From NCBI GenBank assembly GCA_028752905.1, contig JAQNBH010000007.1, positions 11,040,419 to 11,104,418 on the forward strand: a stretch of 64,000 nucleotides of DNA, given 5' to 3'. The DNA comes from Cladorhizidae sp. MBARI D1340-BT2. Lineage: Eukaryota; Porifera; Demospongiae; Poecilosclerida; Cladorhizidae. Shown one piece after another: positions 13,361 to 25,728 of the stretch (position 1 is the stretch's first letter; each line of letters begins with the position of its first letter). Made by a program: the position numbers and the translations under genes. The notes beneath the pieces were generated by a model, which did not search any database, was not told the DNA's origin, and saw nothing but the letters and a program-made list of their open reading frames with translations.

Positions 13361-14502
13361 CTATCAGGAACAGAAGTCAACAAAAACACTTTACTTGAGT
13401 TCACTTTACTCGAGTTAATAGCAAACTTAATTTCATTATGTTGATATTGCAATGGTGCATCTACTATCCACTGAGGAAATGTTAGCAACAATAAAAATAA
13501 TATATACATTTATAAAATGCTAAATATTTTATTTCTTTTAGTATTGTGACTACGAACAAAAATTTGTTCTGTAAATACATGCTAGCAATTTTTATATATA
13601 AAAGTATATTGGATTTACCAGTAGTAAAAAATAACAGAACAAGTTGATTTCTATATGCAAGCTTTTTAATATTATTTTATGTACATACGTGTATATTAAA
13701 TGTTGTTTTAAAAGTAGCGAAGAACATTAGTCATTAAAATTATATCAAATGCTTTAGAAAAATATTTTTCATATCCCCAAAATACAAAATATCAAGAAAA
13801 ACAGAAACTGTTGGTCCACAGGTGAGGATAATCAGTGAATAAAGTGGTATACTAGTAGTGATTTCACAAGCCACACATGAAGTAGCTGGGGGATATAATC
13901 AGATTTTCATGTGCTATGCCCCAATGTCTCAAAGTTTCATATACCCAGGCATTGTTCATGCAACCACATTTTAGTATAAATTGAGCCAAAACTGAGCCTG
14001 CCTGATGACCTAAGCATGTTCACTGTTTGTATAGTAGCAAAGTAAAGAAGAAAGATCAGTTGTACATGCTAGTGAAGCTCATTCCATTTCAACAGGAAGT
14101 GACAGGAAAGGAGAAGAAATTGGATAAGTAAAACCAACTGTGGTAATAGGAAAACTTGTACTGAGGATATAATTTATTGCGAAAAATCGAGAGAGTAAAA
14201 TTCAAGTTGATTATTGGGAAGGTCATTGTAATTTGGTTTTGTCAATTGATAGTTCATTGAGAAATAATACTATGGTAGGTCAACTATGATCTGGAATAAT
14301 TTGGTGAACTGCAATGCTACACAAAAACCTGATTAGTCACATAATCTTTCCTACCCTTGCCCCTTCATCATAATGACAATGAGTTTTGATATCTTGACAA
14401 TCCTGCCACAATATATTATTGTATTTTGCTGGAGGATGGAGGAAAGATGTAAACTACAGGTACATGATCACCAAGAATTCTGGTTGAAATCCTTAACTTC
14501 AA

Positions 14503-14503
<1 letters not shown>

Positions 14504-14528
<25 letters not shown>
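14504..14528 (+). repeat. Poly-C tract (unit 2)
   Basis: Uninterrupted C run, the unit-2 counterpart of the tract at 4984. Confidence 0.9.
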
Positions 14529-14533
<5 letters not shown>

Positions 14534-15868
14534 ATAAATACTATTTCTCACATGATAAAGAATAGGACTATGCATAACTTCCTTACCTCTCCGGATTACA
14601 CCATCCTATTTTCCCCCAACTCAACTTCCCACTAAACAAATACATTTCTCGGACTTAAAACAACGTAATAATTATAATAATAAAAACTACAACTTGGAAT
14701 AGTTCATGTAGCCGAAAACTTTAGTTTTAACAGGAACAATAATAAAGTAGATTTTATTTACAAAAAAGCAAAAGGACATTAAAATCATCAACTCTATACC
14801 CTACATGTTAACTGCAATACAATACAACTATACATAGGGACATTTGACTTGAGAGTCCCTGGACAAATTAGAAATATTTTTGCTCAGTTCATTGAAAATA
14901 TTCAACCGATCCCGAAATCGTGCACTTCTATATATTACAGATGGCAGTGAGTTGAGAGCCAGTTAACTTGCTATTGTTATGGCTAATTTACTTTGAAGGT
15001 GATTGTAAGCACAATATCTTTATGATGCTCTACATCATATGGGCTAAATTTAAGTCATGCTTGCATTTTGCCTCTTCCTTAAATTAATGTAATGAAGTAA
15101 CAGCAAGAATTATGGTGTCTTTTTCATAACTTGCAGACTCTATCAATTAAGCAGTCTTTATAAACTCTGTTTCAAGAGTAAACAAAATATCGAGAGTGTT
15201 GTTGTTTCCCTAGCAAACTAGCACATAATTATGCCAAAGACATTTTAGTTCTTAGTTAATTAATAACTCAATCAATTAAGCTCTAGTATGGCATACACTG
15301 AAACTCATGTCAGAGATCTTCCACATTGTATTCTACTACTTTGGCAAAGTGATCAACTATGAGACTACCCACTGTCATTCTTAAGCAACTGCAGTGTTAT
15401 AGTAGAGATGCAGATATGCCAAACAGCTTGAGTTAGATTTCACTATGTGAGCTGCAACATAGCTTTTAGTTGCCACATGCAGCTTTGTGTGGATCTATTT
15501 GCTATCATTGAAAGTGTGAAAATCAAATGCACAAATATATTCTCTTTACTACTACAGAGTTAAATCACATAATTCAACAGCAGGTTGTGTTCCTTAAAGT
15601 TACTTTTACCTATTTGTGAAATAAAAAAAAGCATCATAACTTTGTATACTTGGTGCAGCACCTGCAGATGGGCTATTGATTCAGCAGGATCAATATGCTG
15701 CGATGCTGCAAGCATCAATAATCTAAACCCATGGACAAATTCAGTAATTCAAAGTATAACCACAATTATGACAAATGAAATGCTGCTACAGTGTCCAGGA
15801 AAAACCCTGGGTGGTTGGCATGTGTGCACAACATCAATAGATATAAATTAAAATTGTATCATGCTTAC

Positions 15869-16024
15869 TAGTTCCTGTTTGATCCAAAATAGTCACATAC
15901 ACAATGATATCTCTATCCAAGCCTCCTGAAGTGAGTTCAATCAAAGTCACGCAGATGATTAACAGGTTAAGATTACCCTCTATTTGTGAGCGTTCCAACA
16001 TCTGGTCAACCTGAAGAGTGGCAT
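15869..16024 (-). CDS. Calx-beta exon, first half (domain 3, unit 2)
   Basis: This 52-codon exon, phase 1-1, has an acceptor ending TTTGCAAG and an A|GTAAGCA donor. It encodes I-E-G-N-L-N-L-L-I-I-C-V-T-L followed by S-G-G-L-D-R-D-I-I-V, a typical first half of a Calx-beta repeat. The encoded protein is identical to that of exon 6335-6490 in unit 1. The exon pairs with the second half at 13157-13360. Confidence 0.83.
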
Positions 16025-16803
16025 CTTGCAAAGAATAAAACTCATTATGAATGGGGGTCTATATGAACATCATAATTATATATATACATAGAGATTGAGG
16101 CCCTAAGGCCATTAGAATTGGGCATTAAAAGATTTGAGAACTAATCTTAGTGATAATGAAAGGCTAATGTATCCATCGATGCAGGCTAATGATGCATTTT
16201 ATTTTAGGGTGTGTGCAAATTTAATGTTAGCAAAATGTTGCCACCAATTAGTGCATGTCTAATAACTCTTGGCATTTATATACTACCCAATAACTAAATT
16301 CATCCATATCAAGTATTGCCATTGTCTTCGGAATAGCACATTAATTATATATAGTGATGGATAATGACATTTATAATAATTTCTCTCATAATTTTTTCCA
16401 CAGCCTAGTTAAAAACATTTATGCTGTCAAGTTCATACATTTACAATCATTTTTGGTTATTGCTTCTAGCCTTCCAAAATGATAATATTATTGCTTAATT
16501 ATTCCCCTCCTGCTGCTGAAGGGGGAAATATTTCTCTCATTACTATTGAGACCAGACAGACTTGGTAGAGATCTGCTCAGCAGGCTAAACATAGCCACGG
16601 CCTTATTGCCAACACTACTTCTACCTAGCCCAGTACATCCAGAGAAAAGGAACTCCTTATAAACAACATGCGTGTTGATACCAAGTTGTTATTGCCAGCT
16701 ATAAGTGTATAAGTTAAACAACAAGTCCAGAAAATCACCACTTTTATTGAAATAGATTCGTGTAAAATAACTAGAGTTAAATATCAATAGAAACATGTCT
16801 TAC

Positions 16804-17001
16804 TGTCATTATCAGTGATCACAATGGTGGCGGTGGCATTGACAAACTCCACTTGCATACTTTCTTGCAGGAGTGTAACAGTGTAAGACTCTGTTGACTC
16901 TATGATGTCATCATCATTGACCTCAAATGAAATGTAGTTAAATATTTTAGAAGAAGTGAACTCAATAATGTTTGAAGGTGAAGTTGCATTAATATCATCA
17001 G
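16804..17001 (-). CDS. Calx-beta exon, second half (domain 2, unit 2)
   Basis: This 66-codon exon lies between a TATTTGCAG acceptor and an A|GTAAGAC donor, phase 1-1. It carries the Calx-beta core F-E-V-N-D-D-D-I-I-E-S-T-E-S-Y-T-V and ends V-I-T-D-N-D-S. Sequons N-A-T occur twice. It differs from the unit-1 copy at 7274-7471 by only a handful of bases, including T-to-S and R-to-Q changes. It sits in a tract of about 1.4 kb that is far more conserved between units than the surrounding DNA. Confidence 0.85.
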
Positions 17002-18650
17002 CTGCAAATACAAGATGTCATGTAATAAAATAATACATGAAGATATGAAAAAAATGCCTATACACGTGGGAAACTTAAGAAGGCTACAAGCCATGGACGA
17101 AGACCTGACTGGCGTATTTTTCTACATGAACTTAACTAACTGGACTGCGAAGGAATATCAATTCGTTTTGCACAGTTTGTAAATAAGATGTAACTGCTTC
17201 ATATTGTTATAGGTTTTATGCTATCTTTTAATTGGAAATTATGTAATGACAAGTAACTTAGCAGGTTTTTTTTAATTTAAAATGTTGCATGCCATACATA
17301 TGTTATCCCTGCCAACTTCTCCCACATCCTCCCCTATCCCAATTGAGTCCTCATGATGAAAACTAAAATTAAAATGCAAGGTTACCATTCTTCACTCACC
17401 TGGTTAGAGTTTGATGATTTAATGCTAGTGCAAATAGAACTAGCTAGGCATACATGAGACCAGCTAGCCAACTGTAAAACTAACTCTAGGTATGTGTCGA
17501 CTTTATCAGACCTTCCCAGTCATATTATTCTTCATAAGTTCTATAACATTATTATTCAGTTTCCGAAGATGCTCATGATCTCCAACCTTTGATATCAATT
17601 CTTTTGATATTTAACTCCTAGAAGTTGATTTAAAAATATTTCAATACTTCTCTTGCGGGGCGACCGACTACAAAATAGTGAGACTTTTTGGTCAAGTTAG
17701 GAATGCTTCTGGCTTCCCTTCAAATCTGATTTGTATGCTCCATAATGAAATTGATATTTCATATTTACAGGAGCACAGCATGACATCTCTGAATAAATTC
17801 TTTAAAAACAGAGTTTTCATAGATACGTTAGGTAAACTAAAATAAGATCAACCCGAATAATTTCATTACTAATTTGTTGACTGTGGATTTGGTTATCTGA
17901 TAAGAATATGTTAACTTTGTCATGTATGTCTCTACCATGAAAAGCTAACTACTCTCTTAGTTGAAAGGAGCTATTGCAGGGGTGTCTAGTACACAGAGAA
18001 AGTGCTACCACAAGATCCATAAGGTAATAATCCGGACTCAATATAAACCATTTAAAGTTAATTACAAGTTTATGTTTTGCCCATTGATTTTGAGAGTAGC
18101 GAACACTGATGATAGTGCAGTGTACATATTGTGAATTCATAGATGAAATTTTATGATGAACAAGCAGCAGCTGCAAGTAACGAATTTTGCTGCACATCTA
18201 TAGAAGAACCGAGGAATACAAGAGATAGAGTTCACTTGGTTTTAACCATGTACATTCCAAGGTATCAATGTGTTATAAAGTGCAAATGTTCCTTTAACCT
18301 AACAGCTAAAGCAGCCACTATGTGTTATGACTAGACCATGTTTGAATGCACCTTAATCCATATAATAATTATAACACTGAATTTATCTACGTCTAACTGA
18401 AGGCACACCAGAAAGCTACATTTTAAACCTTAATTTAATTAAGTCGACTACATGTACTAGTGTTCGCTTAAGTTATAAGCTCTTTTAAAATATATTTCTA
18501 TGATGTGCCTTTAATATAAAATTTCTCTTGTGAATTTCAATGAGAATGATAGTAATATTTTGTAACCAACGTGAGGTTTGATTCTTTAAGCAGTACTGTA
18601 TGGGATTTCTTCTAAAGGGTCTAATTTGATCCTAAAGTATTAATTCTTAC

Positions 18651-18791
18651 TAATTCCATTCTGAAGTATATATTCGAAAGATATATTCAGTCCAGCAGCA
18701 ATAGTCCCTGACACAACTTCAACGCGGATAGTGAAATTACCATCTCCTTCTCTAGTTGGAATGATTGATTGGTTGAAACCAACAAGGACCA
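18651..18791 (-). CDS. Calx-beta exon, first half (domain 2, duplication unit 2)
   Basis: This is a 47-codon exon, phase 1-1, with a T-rich acceptor ending TAG and an A|GTAAGAA donor. The product runs V-V-L-V-G-F-N-Q-S-I-I-P-T-R-E-G-D and then alternating hydrophobic strands ending E-Y-I-L-Q-N. It is the unit-2 paralogue of the exon at 9006-9146. Several residue differences lie mostly in the last third, and the splice sites are kept. Unlike exons 15869 and 16804, this exon and its flanking introns have diverged clearly between units. Confidence 0.83.
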
Positions 18792-19177
18792 CTAAAAAAA
18801 CAAGCAAAGAAACAAACAAGTGAACAAAAAACAAGTGAGCGAAATAAAACTAAGTTGTAACTACATGTCAAACATGCACAAAAACTAAAGTTATATGTTG
18901 TCTGTCCATTGCAAATATGTGCATAGATGTTAGTATGTGGGAGTGTGGGCATGTGTGTGTGCTTGTGTGTGTGTTTTTTGTGTGTAAAAAGAATCATGAA
19001 AAGCTCACTTTTCACCCCAATTGTCAGGGTGTGGAAGCCATCTTTATAAACTATGGAGAGCTGTTTTTAACTATGGAGAGCAAAACCTCAGAACCTCAAA
19101 CCTCATATCTCAACCAAAACTCATATAGGCTGCTTCTTAACTGCCTGATTTAATTGTGGTTCCAATCAATATTAGCT

Positions 19178-22100
19178 CCGAAAGACTCCAAGCTTGTCCT
19201 GAATCCTTTGCTAGGGTAGTAAAAAGTTCATCTTCAAGGATCTATCTATGTTTCTATGCTGTGTTTATTTCTCTCTGTGTCTTTCAGGACACATGTACAA
19301 TAGATTATTCATAAAAATTTGAGTACAGGAAGATCCCAAATGTATGTCCATGATTACTTTGTCTCTAGATTGCAATAAAGCTTGGGTTGTTTTGCTTGAT
19401 GATGATGCAATCAAAATCAAGCTTGCTCACTTGCTGTTTTATATTCGAATTGAGTAAAGGACACACTGATGTTTGTTTGCACTGTTGGGAAATCATTATA
19501 AAGGCTGTAGTTATACAACTATTACCAAGTTTTTGAAGGAGGCTGTAAACAAACTATATGGGTACTGTTAACTATAGCAACAAGACAAGGCATGTGGCTG
19601 ATATTAGTCTAGTGGAGAATGCGGTGCACATGGCACATTTAACAAGAGCAACAAGTCATACAATATATTAACATATGTAGTGTAGTTATACACATCAGCA
19701 GAGGCCATGTCTTCTTGCTACTGCTCATTTAGGGTCAGCTATAGCCTCCTTCAAGGATTTGGTGTCAGTTACAGTGGAGCAGGGCCATAGATACAACAGT
19801 AGCCATGTTTGCTTCACATTTTATAGTCAATTCGACCTTTACCTTTGGGGCGGGGAAAATGGTTTGATTATGTGGAACACGTTGAGTGATAAAGATTACC
19901 TACTGTGGCAATGTCAATCACATGGAGAATTCAATTGATTTCTTGTATCTTGTGCATGCTCAATGTACCTAGACCTTACCTTTGTTGATTGTTTTTGTTT
20001 TTCATTGTGTATTCCCGCCCTCATATATCTAAATAGTTTGTACCCAGTAGCTAATGATATTCAGCCTTATTAACTTTACTGCTGATTTCATAATGGCTAC
20101 ACCTAAACTAAGTGCTGTGAATATGCTTTCTACCTCTGAGTTTTTAGAAACTTCACAGCAGCCATCCAATTTTAACTTCCCCAATAGAGAATTTGGTAAG
20201 AAAAATGTTAAGTGCTCATTAGAACAAAGGAGACTTGGCATTTTTCATATGTCTAAGAGCAGGGAAGAAGTTATGGAGTGGTGATCTCAATCCTTGATTT
20301 ATTTCTTAAGGATTTTCCAACTCAAGTGATGCCAGTGTTAAATAGAAAACCCACAAAAGTTCAGTGTCATTCTAAATCTGTATGAAACATCTTTACTCCA
20401 GTTAATATGTTGGAGAAATATTGTCAACTTGTGTTAAACAGGAGAAGTTAGAAAGGCAACATTGTTTCTTGAAAATTTTATCCAACATAGAATTCTTAGC
20501 TAGCCAACGTTTGACAGGGGATGAAAGGAGATTGATTCAAATTTTAGTTAGTTGTTAAGAATAAGGGGTGAAGATGAACCTAAATTTCTGGAATGGCTTA
20601 CTAAGAAGCGCAATAAATATACCTCCTCTGATATACAGAATGAACTTTTGATGCTTTGGGAAGTTGCAAACAATATTGAGAATGTGAATTTTTTTACAGT
20701 AATCGTTGAAGATGCAACGGACATTTCCAATCACTAATGATGGATAGATGATGTATTCGATGTACATGAAGATTTCATTGACCTTTACAATGGTTGAAAA
20801 TAATTATGTGTTCAAATACTTAAATTCAATTAATTAAAAGATGTTCTTCTTAGAATGAATCTGGCCAGTCAGCAAATTGAAAGGGCAATGCCGAATATGG
20901 CTGCAACTATGTCTGGAATGGCCATGAAGCTCAGTGATGATAAAGCAAAAGCTGTTTACACAAATTGCTATGGATATGCCTTGAACTGTGCATGTTGTTC
21001 AGATGATATTAGGCAGACTAAGGTAATGAAGAAAGCTTTGGATGTAATATGTCAAGTGACAATTATTCAAGATGTCTCCACCAAGAAATAAGAACTTTAC
21101 AAAAGGTAAAGCAAACTTTGCTACCAGATTCACTTGGCATGCAACTCTTTCTTACCAGGTAGACAGTAAAGTCAGATTCTTTTCAAAAGTGTCTCGTATG
21201 AAACTTTTATGGTGAAATGGAATGATCTGTAGCAGAAGCAAAATACACTAAATTAAAAGAGAGAATTGTAGGAATTCAATCTCAAATGAAATTTGACTTC
21301 TTTTATGGTGTGCTACTTGGAGAAATCATGTTAATTCACTGTAATAATCCTTATTGAACAGTGCAAAGAAGAGATAATTCAGTTGCTGGGGGACAAGAAG
21401 TCACCGAGTTTTCAGTTCGAACTTGAGCAAGGGGCACAGATTGCAGCTCATCACAGAAAAGTACCCGGTGGGTTTAAATACAGCACTGCTGAATAACAAT
21501 TTCCCAGCTCATCCAATAATCATTATAGAAAATCTAACAGAAGTTTGATCAAGGTTTTAATGACACTTACAAGATCTTCTCCTCAAAGCATATACCTGAA
21601 GAAATACACATCTGAATTTATTTGTGTCACTGACTTTTATTCAGATTTTAATCCTCAAATATTGAAAATCCAGCCTGAAATATTCTCTAGTAAATTCGAG
21701 GGAAGCATCTGACCAACATTTGAAGATATACTTACCACTATGAAAAATCTCTCAGCTACTCAAAAGGAACTACTGTCTGAAGTGTGTGTTCTGAGTAAAT
21801 TGGTGCTAGTCATGGCAGCCACAGATGCCACAGCGAATGAACACTCAGTACATTATGCAGATTTAAAACCTACCTAAGAAGTATAGGAATTGGCAAATAA
21901 TTGGTTTCTTTTACACAGTCTTAAAGATATTTCAAACTTTGATAGCTATTGAATTTGTTGGTAATTCTGAGCATTGGTTAACGTTTTGGGTTTCACAAAG
22001 GTGATGTTCAACCTGTTGGTGTATGAATTTGACTTTATTTTTCATTCTTCAGTATATATTATATTGTTGTCCATTATTTGACTATATACACAACTGTGTG

Positions 22101-22250
22101 AGAGTAATGAAAATTTCCATAAAATTTGGCATAGTCATTAAAACATCCACAGTGTAACACTGCCTGTGTGCATAGTCATACAAACGGTTGGTGTAACTTT
22201 GCCTTCTCTAAGTTCAATTGGCCTCTGATCTGCTCCGGAATGGTAGCTTC
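19178..22250. repeat. Tandem duplication unit 3, truncated (~3.1 kb)
   Basis: Third copy, matching only the first ~3.1 kb of units 1 and 2 (the hAT fossil and its flanks). Similarity fades after the segment matching unit 1 near 3150, and no Calx-beta exons of the unit follow. It is the most diverged of the three copies and lies inside the large intron 24176-18792. Confidence 0.82.
20054..22020 (+). mobile_element. Decayed hAT transposase (DUF4371 type), unit 3
   Basis: Third copy, with some segments better preserved. The N-terminal block N-F-T-A-D-F-I-M-A-T-P-K-L leads to N-F-N-F-P-N-R-E-F-G-K-K-N-V (20069-20200). A catalytic-site remnant V-E-D-A-T-D-I-S-N lies near 20710. The C-Y-G-Y-A...C-C-S-D-D-I-R-Q-T-K block lies near 20965-21030. 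The 3' part is heavily decayed. It sits in the intron between exons 24177-24365 and 18651-18791. Confidence 0.72.
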
Positions 22251-24176
22251 TTTACTGCTTTTTGCTTTGTAGCCTCATGAGTCAGGCTTGTGCATGTCTA
22301 ATTTCATGAGTAGATAAGTTCCTCTCATTGTGGAAGCCGACTGCGATTGGTAACAAGGCAAACGAGCTTTCATCTTTCCATAGCATAGATTTTATTATTG
22401 CATAGCTAAAACTTTTTGCATGAGCATATTTGAGCCACCCCACCTCTGGAGAACTTCCGATGGCCCTGTGGCCATCAACCAAACAGCTAGCAAACGTTTT
22501 GGTAGATAACCAGCTACAGTCTCTTTTGGACTAGCAGTTATCCAGGAGTGAGGATTCCACCAACCAAACAGCAGATTACCATAAAACATACTGCAGAACT
22601 GAGCGTGAGTCGTGCATTTTGCTTATACACAGAACGTGATTGCATCATGGATCAGCAGCAGATCCTCATTGACTGCTTTATTCGATCAGGAAAGAGAGTT
22701 ATCATGGATGAAAAGTACTGGAAGATTTGTAGTTTTTGATATATGAAGTGACCTACTGTTACAAGTTATGCAAGCAAAGAAAAAGAGATACATTGTAGAT
22801 CAATTTTGAAGGATCCTTCTATAGTGATTTTGCACTACATGTTTACTACTTTTTAAAGCTTCTTGCATGGCCAACCATAGTGATATAATTACCCAAATAA
22901 GGATGTCCCCCTGACTGCATTAGTAGCGGTGCCTTGTCAGGCAGTTGGGAGATGAGAGTTTGGATTATTGAATACTGATTGTGTAATGCTGCCTCTTTTG
23001 TTTATACCTTGGGGTTAGAGAGAAGGGAGGCATAACAACATAACACAAATACTTGGACACAAGTTGTTGTCAAAGATCTCTGTTGCTAACTATGGTTATA
23101 CAATATCATCCATAATGACATCCTTTGATTATGATGTGCTTGACCTATAGGCTGCTAATAAATATTCCTTCTATTTTTCACAGAAGAGTAACCTTCCCAG
23201 TAAGCCAACAGATCATTATTTATAATCACAGTTTTAAAATCCCGTATCTGTCACTCAAGTATTGCCTTATAAGCAGAAAAAATGTTGATTTGCTCTGAAA
23301 GAGGGAGAAAGAACCAGTGGCTTTAACAACAGAATGGAACGACAGCCAGCTAGCTATATAGGTAGTGAACTGAGCTTGGAATCCAAAAGCAATTTTAGGG
23401 CAATTTCTAACAATACATGAATCAGTTCAAGAATTGTGAGCTTGGCTTGTCCACCATACCCACACCAAACGCCATGCTGACAAATATCGCTAGATCCCCA
23501 CTATAACTAGTAAATAATGTTAAGCCTATTGCAACTATAATAATCATGCCATTATTGTTGTTGTGTTGCTACTGAAAAATTTACCATTCTAAAAATTATT
23601 TTTACTATTGCATCTCGAGTTATTCTCTGTTCACCACAACAATGTTTCTATTTATACTATAGCAATTGTGGCAGCCTGTAATATTCTATAGCAATGAAGA
23701 AAGTCTGCTGTGTAATGCTCATAGATATATCAGTTCTCTTCATCTAAACTAGATTGTTGAAGAACCACTACAAGTGAATTTTTCTACTACAACTGTTGCA
23801 TCCCATAATGTAAAGCTATGGTTCTAGCCTTATTATGAGTGGATCATGAAATGACCATTTCTGCCCTCCTCCTTGCGACTCAACAATTCTTCCATTACTG
23901 GCACAAGACAGACTTGTGGATGATATAGCAACGTGCTTGCCAGGCTGTACTCTGCAACAGTTTGAGCATCTGCCATCCTTCAAGCTAAACTAGTACTTTG
24001 TCTCATATGACTACACATGTTCAAACAAATAAATATGAAATATTTACAGATGTGCTTGATTATTTGGCACATCCACTCTAGTGTGCAACTATAAGTGTTA
24101 GGCTGCAAACAACCAGCCTCTGCATCACTGAGTGTAATTTGAATTAATGGAAAGTTTACATCAATATGTGGCTTAC
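22250..24176. other. Intron sequence, unique, no supported gene
   Basis: DNA between the end of duplication unit 3 and the Calx-beta exon at 24177. A 63-codon open frame at 22548-22739 on the plus strand (with the internal start M-D-Q-Q-Q-I-L-I-D-C-F) and overlapping minus-strand frames (22282-22589) have no motif I recognise. No other repeat is evident. Confidence 0.5.
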
Positions 24177-24365
24177 CATCATTATCAGTGATCGTAATGT
24201 AGGAAGTATTATGACACCAAATCTTATCCTGAAATGGCATCAAAGTAATAGTGAACTTCTCTGTCCCTTCAAAGATATCATCATCATTGGAAAGAAATAA
24301 GGTGCAGTAAAAACTTGTGGTAGTATTAAACTTAAAAGTACGTCCTAAACGAATGACATCATCAG
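24177..24365 (-). CDS. Calx-beta exon, second half (domain 1)
   Basis: This 63-codon exon lies between a CTTGCAG acceptor (minus strand) and a G|GTAAGC donor, phase 1 at both ends. It encodes the family core N-D-D-D-I-F-E-G-T-E-K-F-T-I-T-L and ends I-T-D-N-D-G, the acidic calcium-binding motif of Calx-beta domains. Two N-glycosylation sequons are present (N-T-T and N-T-S). It completes the domain begun at 25854 and is single copy here, diverged from the exons in the 9.6-kb duplication. Open frame continues past both splice sites into intron sequence, so an intronless reading is possible but less likely. Confidence 0.82.
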
Positions 24366-24534
24366 CTGCAAGTGTGAGAGGTAGTGCACTATGACATGGT
24401 AATAGATGCACAAATTTAAAAATGGAATGCAGAATGACCATTTCATATCAATTAGCAAACAGAAATTCCAACTTAGCATGTAATTATCTTAAATGTTTAC
24501 TCTTAACATTTGGATGCCATATAGACACTAATTA

Positions 24535-25330
24535 GTTGTCAGCTAGAGACCAACTAGATGCCAGCTATACACCAACTAGATACCAGATAGATACCAGATA
24601 GATACCAGCTAGCTAAACACCAACCAGATTCAGCAAGACACTAACTAGGTACCAGATTCCAGCAAGATACTAGCTAGACACAAGCTAGACACCAGCTAGT
24701 GACCATCTAGATGCTAACAAGGAACTAGCTAGATACTGGTTAGACAAGTTAGATACCAGCAATTAACTAGCTAGATACCCAACTATACACCAGTTAAACC
24801 CCATCTAGACAGCAGCAAGACAGCAGTTATACACCAGCTAGATGCCAGCTAGATACCAGCTAGATACCACTAGATCCCAGCTACACACTACCAGCTAGAT
24901 ATTACTTGGACATCAACTAAATGTCAGCTAGTCACCATCAACACACCAGCTACACACCAGCTACATAATTATTAGCTATACATAAGCTAGATCAGAGCTA
25001 GATACCATCTAGACACCAGCTACACATGACCTACACATTAGCTAGTTACCACAGAGGTATCAGCTAGATAGAAGCTAGATGCCAGAGTAAGCCATCAGCA
25101 AGGCATCAGCTAGATGGCAGCTAGAAAACATCTAGACGCCAGCTACACATGACCTACACACTAGCTAGTTATCACCTAGATAGAAGCTAGATGCCAGAGC
25201 AAGCTATCAGCAAGGCATCAGCTGGACGGCAGCTAGAAAACAGCTAGATATCAGATAGATAACAGCTAGACAGGTACACACCAGTTAGATACCCGCTAGA
25301 CAGCTGCTATATAGATAGCTGTAGAACTAG
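24535..25330. repeat. Degenerate 11-bp minisatellite with 123-bp higher-order repeat
   Basis: About 800 bp are made of variants of an 11-base unit, ATACCAGCTAG, often with ACACCAGCTAG or one-base indels. Within it, a longer block beginning AGCTACACATGACC at 25018 is repeated at 25141, giving a 123-bp higher-order period. The tract fills most of the intron between exons 25729-25854 and 24177-24365. AGCT and CTAG, both self-complementary, recur in almost every unit. Confidence 0.9.
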
Positions 25331-25728
25331 TTAATAACTACAACGGAATTAGGTTAGCTACCATATATTAACCAGCACCATTATACTCCTGATCCTTGAT
25401 ATTCTATTTAGGCATCTAACAATTTGAAATGAAGAAGATACTTGTAGAGCTAAAATTCTGCAATTATGCATATAAATATCATTCACAAAGGAATGTGGTT
25501 GAAACACAGCACCTTGTCTAATCTAGCAGGTTTTTGAGGGTATAACCAAGCTTGAGTTATGCTGATATAGTTACTGTTGCTAAGTATCTCAAAATATATT
25601 CTGCTTGCATCTTTGAGGCTTTCTAATCCGCATAGTGAATAGTCAACTAACCTATAGTTTGTGTGAAACACCTTTTTCACCTTTTTAATGAGCCTATCTT
25701 ATCTTAATACTTAAGTACACATTCTTAC

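Larger units (their letters stand above)
9527..19177. repeat. Tandem duplication unit 2 (~9.65 kb)
   Basis: Second copy of unit 1, colinear throughout, with the hAT fossil at ~10400-12480 and exons at 13157, 15869, 16804 and 18651. Divergence from unit 1 is uneven. Roughly 15650-17000 matches 6110-7480 almost base for base, while 17040-18640 against 7500-9000 shows frequent substitutions and indels. Confidence 0.9.

Noticed and set aside
22282..22739. Overlapping frames on both strands, candidate first exon M-D-Q-Q-Q-I-L-I-D-C-F
   Set aside because: No recognisable domain, splice partner or second copy; retained only as a note in the intron entry.
24535..25330. Possible CRISPR-like repeat array
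   Set aside because: Units are 11 bp, contiguous and degenerate with no unique spacers; this is a eukaryotic minisatellite.
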